From Beroe forskalii (Eukaryota > Ctenophora > Nuda > Beroida > Beroidae): a stretch of 64,000 bases of DNA. Positions 35,061 to 47,000 of the stretch are shown piece after piece. The stretch's first letter is position 1, and each line of letters begins with the position of its first letter. Where the stretch lies: contig WFMF01000008.1 of NCBI GenBank assembly GCA_011033025.1, positions 1,121,001-1,185,000 of the forward strand, written 5' to 3'. Position numbers and translations under genes: made by a program. Below the pieces are notes generated by a model. The model searched no databases. It was not told where the DNA came from and was given only the letters and a program-made list of their open reading frames with translations.

Positions 35061-36515
35061 TTTTGGGGAGAATGGCATATCTATGATGAAAAAAGTTGAA
35101 TGTTCAAGTAAATCCTCGAAGATTTGAACACAGGAAGGTTTGCAACAATAATATTGAGTTTTTCTCTAATTAACAAAAATTTATTTTTTTTTCACAAATG
35201 CAATACAAAACACGATTAAGCACCGTAAGTATTTGATCAAAGGGGTTGGTAAAGCTTATGTAGAAGTTATGAGCCCGAGGGCTGAAGGGCCCGAGGGCGA
35301 AAAAAGGCAGATAATCGAATCAAAGCATGGATCAATCTCAAAGGTCTTGCAATCGAAGGATTATTGGTAAAATGTGGTTAGATGCTGTTAATTAAACTTA
35401 AAACACTAGCAATCGTGGAAAAACAAACAATAATTGGAAAAAAAAACAAACAAAGGGGAAAATGGTAGCATGTCACTTTGTGAAACGCATCAGTTACAGC
35501 AGAACTTGAAAAAGAGATACAAAACGATGAAAAATGGGTTAAAATGAGCGTATTTACATTTGGTGAAACTCTGCAGCACCGTTATAATAGACAAATGAGA
35601 ATGACGTAATTACCATGGTTGAATATGGTAAGTCAATAGAATAGGTGTCCCTCAAAAATTTTCTCATGAGAAGTTGCACAATGTATCAAGTGTCGCAGTA
35701 ATTAGGCGGCATTTATTTTACATCGTATCCGCTGTGTGTGAGAAAAAAATAATGCACCATTGTTACTAATGATAATGACGTATTGCTCTCACTCACCTCT
35801 TGCTATTTCCGAAGAATGTGTAACCATGACAACATGGCAATGCAATTAATGATCAACACAAATGCAAATTCCTAACTTTATTTCATGATATTGTATTTCA
35901 TTCTCTCGTTTTTGATTTTGTATCTTTTTACTTCTCTTTCTCGGAATGATTGCTTTTACAGAATTGCTGCTATCACTGCTATCACTGCTATCACTACAGT
36001 TCACTGTTTTCTCTGCTATTTGACTCGACTTTTGTCTACTGTTGGCCACATATTTTGCTGAATATTTATTAATTATCGATACCTATGTTGTTTTGCTGTC
36101 AATTTTTAATCCAATTCTATTTCGAAGTTGAACTACTTCTCATAATTTCATGATTCAGTGAGCTGCTGAACAATGATGAATATCAGTTTCAGTGTTTTGA
36201 CTCTTAACTTTCCATCGCCTCGATGTTTTTGTCGATAATGAACTCCACAAAAATCCTTCTATTTGCCAGTTTTGCCTCATGATCGATATTTTGCTGCTAA
36301 AATTGTTGTTGTGGACACTTTCAATGATCTCAGCCAGTTTAGCACCAAAAATATTTTCTTCAAAGGCGGGCTATATTGCAACCAGCGTACAACTGCTCTC
36401 GCGGGCCGGGCTATATCCGGTGGGTATATCAAATTTAGCGTGCAGATATTTCACCGGGCCGCGCGCGCCCGCTACCTAAAATGTCTTCAAAAAGCGCACG
36501 CGAGTGGATATAAGA
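35061..36515. other. AT-rich spacer
   Basis: No exon with homology was found. The minus ORF at 35846-36049 contains a Ser-Asp repeat and a basic run but no recognised domain. Near 36360-36500 the GC content rises toward the Helitron. Confidence 0.4.
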
Positions 36516-36797
36516 CTAGCAGGCCCGTAGGGCCTGCAAATACACAGCTCACTCGGCGCTGCTACGCAGCACCTCGTTCGCATATTTCAAATAAGCTGAA
36601 TAGTTTTTACCGCATCAAAAAATTCCAATCCGTTCAAAAGTTATGCGAAGCAACGTATTCAAAACATCATTAAACAGAAATGAACGCGCGCGCAATATGT
36701 AACCATAGCAACGCGCGCCTATATCCATACTGCACTGCACGCGCGCGCCCACAAAAGGACGAAAAACGCGACAGAGAATGGCAAATTATATTAGGGA
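36516..36797 (-). mobile_element. Non-autonomous Helitron, minus strand (282 bp)
   Basis: Read on the minus strand it starts TC at 36797 and ends at 36516 with the GC hairpin GCAGGCCC-TAC-GGGCCTGC followed directly by CTAG. Its 5' end touches the 3' CTAG of the next element without spacer. Confidence 0.83.
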
Positions 36798-37542
36798 CTA
36801 GCAGGCCCGTTGGGCCTGCAAACACACAGCTCACTCAGCGCTGCTACGCAGCACCTCGTTCGCAAATTTTAATCACTACCATTCAAATTGATTGGATACT
36901 TTTTAACGCATCACAAAAAGTTATGAGTAATATTCAATTTTATGAAGGAGCAGAGTGGAAAATAGAACTTCGTCAGTTAGTCTTAGTCGTTCTAAAGCAT
37001 GTGAATTTTGTCCCGTTTTGATTGCAAGATGATTTTAATTCTGACAACCGATTCTCATACTGACTTTGGACAATTTTGTTTTGTTCACACAGATCGTGGC
37101 CAGGAACTGTCTCCATAATCTGCTACACCAATATTCGACTCAATTAAATTGTACACTTTTGCAAACCTTCAATTGCTCTAACAGTTAATTTATAGCTACA
37201 GTTGGAACCGACCTCAGTTTTATGAAAACTATCGATCTGAAATATCCCCGTTATTGAAGTTATACCCATTCCCCATCTTGAGATCTTAAATTAGAAGTTA
37301 AAGGAAACGTCAAATTTTCAAAACTACAGCACAGCATTTAAAAGTAGCTGCGTAAGAGGAAGCACTCGCATAGAACTGATCATAATCTGCACGTGCACAA
37401 AAATCGGTTCCCATAGCAACAGCACCAATATGCACCACTTAGCCTTCGTTTCTCTTGATATTTTCTTGGCAAGCTCAAATTTAAACTGTGCGCCCGCACA
37501 AACAGACATTATTCACGTGCTCTTACGAAATTATATATAAGA
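36798..37542 (-). mobile_element. Non-autonomous Helitron, minus strand (745 bp, long form)
   Basis: Minus-strand ends are TCTTATATATAA at 37542 and a hairpin GCAGGCCC-AAC-GGGCCTGC with CTAG at 36798-36801. The 5' part matches the long plus copy 43589-44281, including GCTTGCCAAGAAAATATCAA and TTCTATGCGAGTGCTT. The base 5' of TC on the minus strand is A, as expected for insertion into AT. ORFs inside are not conserved as proteins. Confidence 0.83.
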
Positions 37543-38055
37543 TTTCGAAATGTTTGTGCGTCTGAATTTCTGTTGGAATACTGTGAGAACAATTAGCGAT
37601 ATTTTTGAATGATTCTTGCAGGAAAATGCCCCCCCCCCCTTTGCTGAATGCTGAGAGGAAGGTACAAAATTGAATATTATCAAATTTGGGCCCTGTATTA
37701 GCACATATTTACATACAAAAAACATACACAAAAAAGATTGCGTCATTATCATAGCGCAAAGTATCATGTTGATGACGACGGAGTTCGTCTATTTCTCGAG
37801 CATTGCAGTGTTGCAGGTTACTAGTATTTTGCACATACCAGCCACAGGACATTTATTACATTGAAGCTATGTTGTTTGGGGTCCCGGGATTTGTTACATA
37901 ATATATTTGTAACATATTGTAATATTTTTTTTATTAGCTAATGATAAACAAAAACTGTATAATGTCTGCAGTAATATGAAGTAATATTAATTCATCACAT
38001 TCAACATAGGTTTTTGGGAGTTTGTAATAATGTAATAATGCCAACAGAGGATTCC
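37543..38055. other. Spacer next to the GPR107-like exon 5
   Basis: Contains a poly-C run (37629-37638). The remaining 3' exons of the GPR107-like gene (TM3-TM7) were expected here or between 33.6 and 38 kb on the minus strand, but I could not identify any. Confidence 0.4.
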
Positions 38056-38059
38056 CTAC

Positions 38060-41000
38060 CTTTATTGTTACGTTGAGTCCAGTCGTTGAAGCCGAGACAC
38101 AGGTGTATTAGCTTGATGAGAATTATCACGGTGAGAAGCTTCTGAAGCTTGTTGGAGAACTGAAACGAGTTCAACGGATTCAACGGATGTCAAAAACCAA
38201 ATAAATACATATATCAAAAACATGTACTTCATTTGTTATTGGCCTTTATTAAACCGGCCCTTAAGGACAAAAAAGACTTTGAAATATTTATTGTGTGGGC
38301 CGGTTATAAATAACGAATACAGCTGGTATAAGTAGATGAAATAAAATGTATACCATGATCACAGGACGCAGGTCTCAGGTATGTCAAATGTCTGAACCAT
38401 TCAAAGCCAACTATTTGAAAATTTGTATCAATTAAATTGTTGTTCTCAGCTCTGACAATATCTCATATAAACCGATTTTTCAAAGCGAGACATATCTCAA
38501 ATACAAGCAAAGTTTGCTTGTATGTTTATGGAATGAACAGAAAGTTTATAGCTTCCAACTCTGCCTGTTTGATTTACACTGACATAATCCATAAAATGCC
38601 CAAGAATAACTTCCACTCTCGCTGTATGCAACATCTATTTCGCTTAATACTTTGCTGTATAAACACAGTTATTATGCTCTGCATCAGAGAGTAAATCAAA
38701 CACTTCTTTACAAACAGATTGATGTGAAATTAAAGCGAAACACAGCATGCCTAGAGAGTGTGTGGCTACTGGATATTACACGATATGAAAGTGTGTCACA
38801 GTCGACGTGAGTTTGCTCAGTAGTCTGTGATAAGGTAGTCTGTAATGTGAGTTTGCTCAGTAGTCTGTGATGTGAGTTTGCTCAGTAGTCTGTGATAAGG
38901 TGGTCTGTGTTGTGAGTTTGCTCAGTAGTCTGTGATAAGGTTGTCTGTAATGTGAGTTTGCTCAGTAGTCTGTAATAAGGTAGTCTGTGTTGTGAGTTTA
39001 CTCAGTAGTCTGTGATAAGGTAGTCTGTGATGTGAGTTTGCTCAGTAGTCTGTGATAAGGTGGTCTGTGTTGTGAGTTTGCTCAGTAGTCTGTAATAAGG
39101 TAGTCTGTGTTGTGAGTTTGCTCAGTAGTCTGGGATAAGGTAGTCTGAGATGTGAGTTTGCTCAGTAGTCTGTGGTAAGGTAGTCTGTGATGTGAGTTTG
39201 CTCAGTAGTCTGTGATAAGGTAGTCTGTAATGTGAGTTTGCTCAGTAGTCTGTGATGTGAGTTTGCTCAGTAGTCTGTGATAAGGTAGTCTGTGATGTGA
39301 GTTACTCAGTAGTCTGTGATGTGAGTTTGCTCAGTAGTCTGTGACAAGGTAGTCTGTGATGTGAGTTTGCTCAGTAGTCTGTGATAAGGTAGTCTGTGAC
39401 GTGAGTTTGCTCAGTAGTCTGTGATAAGGTAGTCTGTGATGTGAGTTTGCTCAGTAGTCTGTGATGTGAGTTTGCTCAGTAGTCTGTGATAAGGTAGTCT
39501 GTGATGTGCGTTTGCTCAGTAGTCTGTGGTAAGGTAGACTGTGATGTGAGTTTGCTCAGTAGTCTGTGATGTGAGTTTGCTCAGTAGTCTGTGATGTGAG
39601 TTTGCTCAGTAGTCTGTGATAAGGTAGTCTGTGATCTGCGTTTGCTCAGTAGTTTGTGATAAGGTAGTCTGTGATGTGAGTTTGCTCAGTAGTCTGTGAT
39701 AAGGTAGTCTGTAATAAGGTAGTATGTGATGTAAGTTTGCTCAGTAGTCTGTGATAAGGTAGTCTGTGATGTGAGTTTGCTCAGTAGTCTGTGATAAGGT
39801 AGTCTGTGATAAGGTAGTATGTGATGTAAGTTTGCTCAGTAGTCTGTGATAAGGTAGTCTGTGATGTGAGTTTGCTCAGTAGTCTGTGATAAGGTAGTCT
39901 GTAATGTGAGTTTGCTCAGTAGTCTGTGATGTGAGTTTGCTCAGTAGTCTGTGATAAGGTAGTCTGTGATGTGAGTTTGCTCAGTAGTCTGTGATAAGGT
40001 AGTCTGTGATGTGAGTTTGCTCAGTAGTCTGTGTTGTGAGTTTGCTCAGTAGTCTGTGATAAGGTAGTCTGTGATGTGGATTTGCTCAGTAGTCTGTGAT
40101 AAGTTAGTCTGTGATGTGAGTTTGCTCAGTAGTCTGTGATAAGTTAGTCTGTGTTGTGAGTTGCTCAGTAGTCTGTGATAAGGTAGTCTGTGTTGTGAGT
40201 TTGCTCAGTAGTCTGTGGTAACGTAGTCTGTGATGTGAGTTTGCTCAGCAGTCTGTGATAAGGTAGTTTGTGATGTGAGTTTGCTCAGTAGTCTGTGATA
40301 AGGTAGTCTGTGATGTGAGTTTGCTCAGTAGTCTGTGATAAGGTAGTCTGTGATGTGAGTTTGCTCAGTAGTCTGTGATAAGGTAGTCTGTGTTGTGAGT
40401 TTATTCCCACATTTGGCTATAAAAATCGTTCAAAAATCATTGCGCAATCAATGTAACCGACTAATTGATTTCAAAACCCTGTCCCCCTCTGCAATCATGT
40501 TTGCAGTCAAATTTCTTACAACGATATTAACGTCATGTTGCGTAATTATTTGAAAACTGAAAGCAAAAGTTCCCTCTCGCCACCTAACTAATGATGTAAT
40601 ATATGTGCACCATCCCATATTATAGTGTAAATCTTCAACTATGACTTGAAGCTGTTAACTTGTGAATAAGCTATGACTCACTGGGCGAGAGGTTGTAGGA
40701 GAGGAAATATTATTTCCAAGCGGCTTGAAACGTTTTTCATTGAAACGTACGTAACAAAGTCGCTGGATATTAACTAAACATATTATTAGGGGCTTATATT
40801 ATAGGTAAACTTCCCAAGGTTGTTTCAGCGACAGTGTAAGCTTGGTTATACCCTTCGATAATGAACTCGGGACGCCTCGTCCATTATCCAACTTACACAG
40901 TCTCGCATGGGACTACACGGCCCCCATAGGGGGGCCAGGCCCCCTCTAGTTTTCAAAAGGCCCCCTTTAGAAAAATCTTAGGGGTCTAGGATTTTCTCAA

Positions 41001-44000
41001 AAATTTGAACATAAAGAGAAGTCAAGATTAAGTTCAGTTAGACAGAAATGTTCCTGAAATTCACTTTTTTAAGTTAAATCAATTAGTAAAACATTATTTT
41101 AGTTGTATGTTTATGCAAATTAGTGATAATTAGGGCAATGAAAAATGAAAATTTGCTTATATAAATTTTGGCCCCCCTTAGTTTTCAGAAGCCCCCCCAG
41201 AAAAAATCTAGGTGGGGCCTTTGCCCCCACTAGCTCGAAAAAGTGTGTAATGGCATGCAGTCTCGGCTGTCTCCTCGACCGTGTAAGTTGTTGGTCGGGG
41301 AATCATCCGGTTCCTCCGATGATAAACTCGGCACCCTTCGTCCTTTATCCACTATCATCAAATATACACGAGTCCACACCAATTTAACGTTGTTTTAGCA
41401 CTGCACAACGTTACATGAGCCCGAAGTCTAAACTATTCTTCATCAGTTCTTAGAAAGCACTATGATCGAGAGATTATACGTTGCGAGTATAGAGAGATTA
41501 TAGTGTATATGGTATAGTGTATAGTGTATAGTGTATAGTGTATAGTGTATTAGTGTATAGTGTATAGTGTAAAGTGTATAGTGTATAGTGTATAGTGTAT
41601 AGTGTATATTATTACCCTCCCGTGGCTCAAACTCCAGTGTGATAATTATCGATATATCACTCCTTTATAGGACTACTGAACAGTGGCAGAATATCGTTAA
41701 ATAAATTGTTGATTTTATGAAGGAGCACTCGAAAATCTATAAAAACGTTGAATTCAGACGAGGGTCGTCAGACCCGAGTGGTAGGGAGTACTGTTTTGTC
41801 GGGTAATAATACAATTAACAAACTCATGGATCGTGTGATATCGAAAATTGTCAAACTCGGCTGACGCCTCGTGTGATAATTTTCGATATAACACTCCCAT
41901 TCGTTTGTTAATCGTACATTATATAGTGTATAGTGTATAGTGTATAGTGTATAGTGTATAGTGTATAGTGTATAGTGTAAAGTGTATAGTGTATATAGTG
42001 TATAGTGTATAGTGTAAAGTTTATTATCACCCTCCCGTGATTATAATTCGGGTGTGATAATTATCGATATATCACCCCTTTAAAACTACTGTATAGTGGC
42101 GCGCGCAAAAATTTTCTAAAGGAGCAAATGAAGCCCAAATATAAAACCAAATCTAGACGGTTAACAGCCATCCCGAAAAAATGAGCGCAGAAAAAACTTG
42201 AAAAGAAATTTTGATAAAGGAGCACTTGCAAATCTATAAAGGCGTTCAATCCGGACGAGGGTCGTCAGACCCGAGTGGAAGGAAATACTGTTGTATGGCT
42301 AGCCCCTGGCTGAATCCTGAAGAAAAGAGCTAGAATCCTGATGTAGGCAGCGTAAATACCGAAATCAGAAGCAGCTAGGTCGGGTGATCAGAAGCAGCTA
42401 GGTCGGGTGATAATACAATTAACTAACTCATGGATCGTGTTATATCGAAAATTGTCAAACTCGGCTGACGCCTCGTGTGATAATTTTCGATATAACACTC
42501 CCATTCGTTAGTTAATCGTTCATTATACCCCTCCCAAGCTTGTTTTAGCGACCGTGTAAGTTTGGTTATACCCCTCCCAAGCTTGTTTTAGCGACCGTGT
42601 AAGTTTGGTTATACGGTCTTAACTGAATTACAGTGCAAAATGACTTTAAATGAAATTTGATTTTATAAAGGAGCACTCAAAAATCTACTTAAGCGTTGAA
42701 TCCCGACGAGGGTCGTCAGACCCGAGTGGGAAAAAATACTGTTGTTTGGTCAGAGAATAGTAGGTCCCAGCAGTTTCCGGTCGGTATAATCCGGTTCCAT
42801 GATCTCAGCTGTGACCGTATACCTTCGATAATGAACTCGGCGCCTCGTCCATTATCAACTTACACAGTCTCGGCTGTCGCCTCGACCATAACAAGTTGCG
42901 GTATACGGTCACCACTTCGACATGTAACCGCTTATTATACGGTCTCCACTGAATAACAGTACAAAAAAGCTAAAAATTAAATTTGATTTTATAAAGGAGC
43001 ACTCAAAAATCTACATAAGCGATGAATCCGGACGAGGGTCGTCAGACCCGAGTGGGAAGAAATACTGTTGTTTGGCCGTAGATAGTCATTCCCAGCTGTT
43101 TCTGGTCGGGGTATAATCCGGTTCCATGATCTCAGCTGTGACCGTATACCTACGATAATGAACTCGGCACGCCTCGTCCATTATCCAACTTACACAGTCT
43201 CGGCTGTCGCCTCGACCATGTAACCGCTTAGTATACGGTCACCACTTCGACATGTAACCGCTTAAAGTGTATAGTGTATATAGTGTATAGTGTATAGTAT
43301 ATCTTACTTATAATTTGGCATTTTCTGTATGTTCTTTGTACGTCACGCCCCATGGCAACGCGCGCGCAATGAGAGAAATTGCACGTGCAGATTAATAGCG
43401 CGCGCGTTCATTTCGGTTTAATGGTGTTTCAATTTCGGAGCTTCATATCTTTTGATCTGATTGGAATTTTTTGATGCGGTAAAAAGTTTTTAGTTGATTT
43501 GAATTGTGGGGATTGGAATTTGCGAACGAGGTGCTGCGTAGCAGCGCCGAGTGAGCTAATGTATTTGCAGGCCCAACGGGCCTGCTAGTCTTATATATAA
43601 AGTAAAGTCACACGTGAATAATGTTTGTATGTGCCGCCGTACACAATTAAAAATTAAGCTTGCCAAGAAAATATCAAGAGAAAAGGCTAAGCTGGGCTAA
43701 GTTGTGCCGTTGCTATGGATACAGATATTCTGCACGTGCAGATTATGATCAGTTCTATGCGAGTGCTTTCTGCTACGTTGTTGATTGCTGCGATTTAGCG
43801 TTTGAAAGAACGACGTGTTTACTGTTTCATGTGAAATTCAATATCTGGAAAGTGGAAATAGAGAACGGGTATGGCTGGCATCGTGGAGGCTGTTTCTGAT
43901 AGCATCTCTTCATAAATCTGTGACAGGCATCGGTCGATTTAAATCAATGCTGAGTTGATGGTAACGGAAAATGTGAATTTACAGCAATTTAAGATTGAAC

Positions 44001-47000
44001 AAATCAAATTGAATCGAATTTGGGCATAGCACATTGCGATTTTGGAATACTGCTCTTGGCGTAAATCAATGCTTTGATTCAACGTTCAGTATGAGTACGA
44101 TATTCGGTTTTAATTTTCAGATTTAAATTCATCATACAAGAGCAAATTATAATGATCAAAACACGGTCCAGCATTACTGAAAGTAACCAACGAACAATGG
44201 TGAATTCTGCTCCTTCATAAACTTTTTGAGAGCTTATTATTTGGTCCTGTATTATCGAGAAAGCCCAACGGGCCTATCTAGTCTTACTTATAATTTCGCG
44301 CTTTCTGTATGTTCTTTGTACGTCACGCCCCATGGCAACGCGCGCGCAATTGGGGAAATTGCACGTGCAGATTAATTGCGCGCGCGTTCATTTCTGTTTA
44401 ATGTTGTTTTGAATTCGGACCTTTATAACTTTTGATCTAATAGGAATTTTGCGGTAAAAAGTGTTCAATAAATTTGAATCGTGGGATTTGAAATTTGCGA
44501 ACGATCAGGTGCTGCGTAGCAACGCCGAGTGAGCTGTCAATATGCAGGCCCGACAGGCCTGCTAGTAGTGTATAATGTATAGTGTATAGTGTATAGTGTA
44601 TAGTGTATAGTGTATAGTGTATAGTGTATAGTGTATAGTGTATAGTGTATAGTGTATAGTGTATAGTGTATAGTGTAAAGTGTATAGTGTATAGTGTATA
44701 GTGTATAGTGTATAGTGTATAGTGTATAGTGTATAGAGGTATAGTGTATAGTGTATAGTGTATAGTGTATAGTGTATAGTGTAAAGTGTATAGTATATAC
44801 CGTACCCTCCTGTAGTAGATGTAGTTGAGTAACCAGAGTGAGGCGTGCACCATCCACACCACTATGATAACTATACAACAGGTGGGTATCAACATCTGGT
44901 CTGAGCTGAGGTGACGACCCCCGGGGTTCAGGAACACTGCTGACAACTGAAAGAGATTGGAGTAAGGGACACTGCTGATAACTGAAAGAGATTGGGATAA
45001 GGAACACTGCTGACAACTGAAAGAGATTGGGGTAAGGAACACTGCTGATAACTGAAAGAGATTGGGGTAAGGAACACTGCTGACAACTGAAAGAGATTGG
45101 GGTAAGGGACACTGCTGATAACTGAAAGAGATTGGGGTAAGAAACACTGCTGATAACTGAAATAGATTGGGGTAAGGGACACTGCTGATAACTGAAAGAG
45201 ATTGGGGTTCAGGAACTCTGCTGATAACTGAGAGAGAGAAATGGGCCCTAAAATTAAAATAAGCTTGACATCGAGGATTACTGATTTCTGGTACCTACAT
45301 ACCAAGATAAGGAGTTAGAAAACCACAGACCATTAAAGGAGGGGTTTCGAAATAGTGGATTAAAACACCGCTGAGTCTTGCATTTAAAGAGAGGAAGTTA
45401 GAATTTAATAGTTCTCAATAATAAGCATGCTAAGATCAAGGAAGTTACAGCACCTAGCATAGCGTGAAGTCTATGAAGAACAGCTCTCAGCTTCTTATCA
45501 AAACATTGCTCTGGCCTCTGAGTGCTGAAAACAGCGTCATAACGCATTGTGTAAGTGAAAGACGGAAGTATTTTAAATGAGAGGAACTAGGAAACTACTC
45601 AAAACTATCAGTCTGATCCCGGTTAAATGACAGACGAAAAATAAAGAGTCGTGACTCGTGGTTTGAAAATAATCAGACAAATGTTACTACACTGAACTAT
45701 GAACCTAGGTTTGGTACCAGGTTCAATGATCTTGAGGTTCGACAGAATGAAATGTTAGTTTGGTTACATATATTAGATGTGTAACTCTCTAACAGTTCGA
45801 GCAGTGAGTGTCCGCCACTACCACTGTCAGAGCGTCGTATAAAGATAAATACTGCGATTTTCTGCGTCAATGAGTGGGAATTGGAAGACTCATTTCACCA
45901 TTTCACAATATTATATGTATAAGACTGTATAGACAGGTATTGCTCCACTCTCCATATCATAGTTTCAGCGATAAACATTATAGATATGTATACGTCATAA
46001 ACTATGGTATAGGTATACAATACTCAACTGTTTGATTGCGTGAGTCGTTAATTTACTGCGCCCTATTTGATTGAAACTTTAAAGGCGTGATTCTTGAAAC
46101 ACCAGCTTTTGATAATTGTCAAATAATGTATCAAGATTATATAAGATATAATATCAAAATAGGTAAATAATTATCTAAATACTTAAATAGTAAAAGTGCA
46201 ATCAAGGTTCATCAAGGGAAACTTGATTAGAAAAACAGTTACATGTTTCAGCAGATAAACTGAACGGTATTTGTAAAAATTTTTATGGATCCTGCAATGC
46301 TTGTGAAACAGATCTACACATCCAAACACTCAATTCGAGTGTCTCGGAATAAAACTTCAAGAGTTCAAGATATAATCGTAGAACTGAAAAAAGATGGTGA
46401 TATTGACAGCAATATTGATACAACTGTGGGTATGATTATGAATAATTGAAAGAGGCTGTTGAGATTTGATTAAAAACTAGCTAAGGTTTCTTGTCAATTA
46501 AAACTTCGCGTAGTAATCCGCTGGCTAAGTGACATCACCGGCCACTGCCAAGCGCAACAAAAGATGACGTCACCAGTGCTTACTAATGCGTCGATATGAA
46601 GCTGAAATTTCATCTACTTCCATCCCAATTAACACGTATCCTAATATAGCAAGAGTAGCAAGACATCCAACAAGAGTTACATAACTAAGCGGTTAGACAC
46701 TCACAGAGCAAGTATTCTCCGAGTTGGTGTGGTAGGTGTCCTTGAGGATGAGCTGGTAGAACTCCTGTTGTTGGACACTCCTGTGCCAGGACAGCTTGTT
46801 AGGGGCGGCGGTACTGAACGATAACTCCTCCACTTTCTTACAGATGGGGCTCAGACCTATTTCAACCTCCATCTGACAAGGAGAGAAGGGGTAAAGTGAC
46901 TATTTCAACCTCCATCTGGCAAGGAGAGAAGGGGTTAAGTGACTATTTCAACCTCCATCTGACAACGATAGAAGGGGTTAAGTGACTATTTCAACATCCA

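Noticed and set aside
43660..43899. 79-codon ORF in the long Helitron
   Set aside because: Not conserved as protein in the homologous minus copy at 36798-37542; no Rep or helicase motifs.
44437..45305. Minus ORFs of 125-236 codons (Tyr-Thr-Ile-His repeats)
   Set aside because: They run through (TATAGTG)n and the 35-bp splice-site minisatellite. Only 44806-44946 is coding, as exon 4 of the GPR107-like gene.
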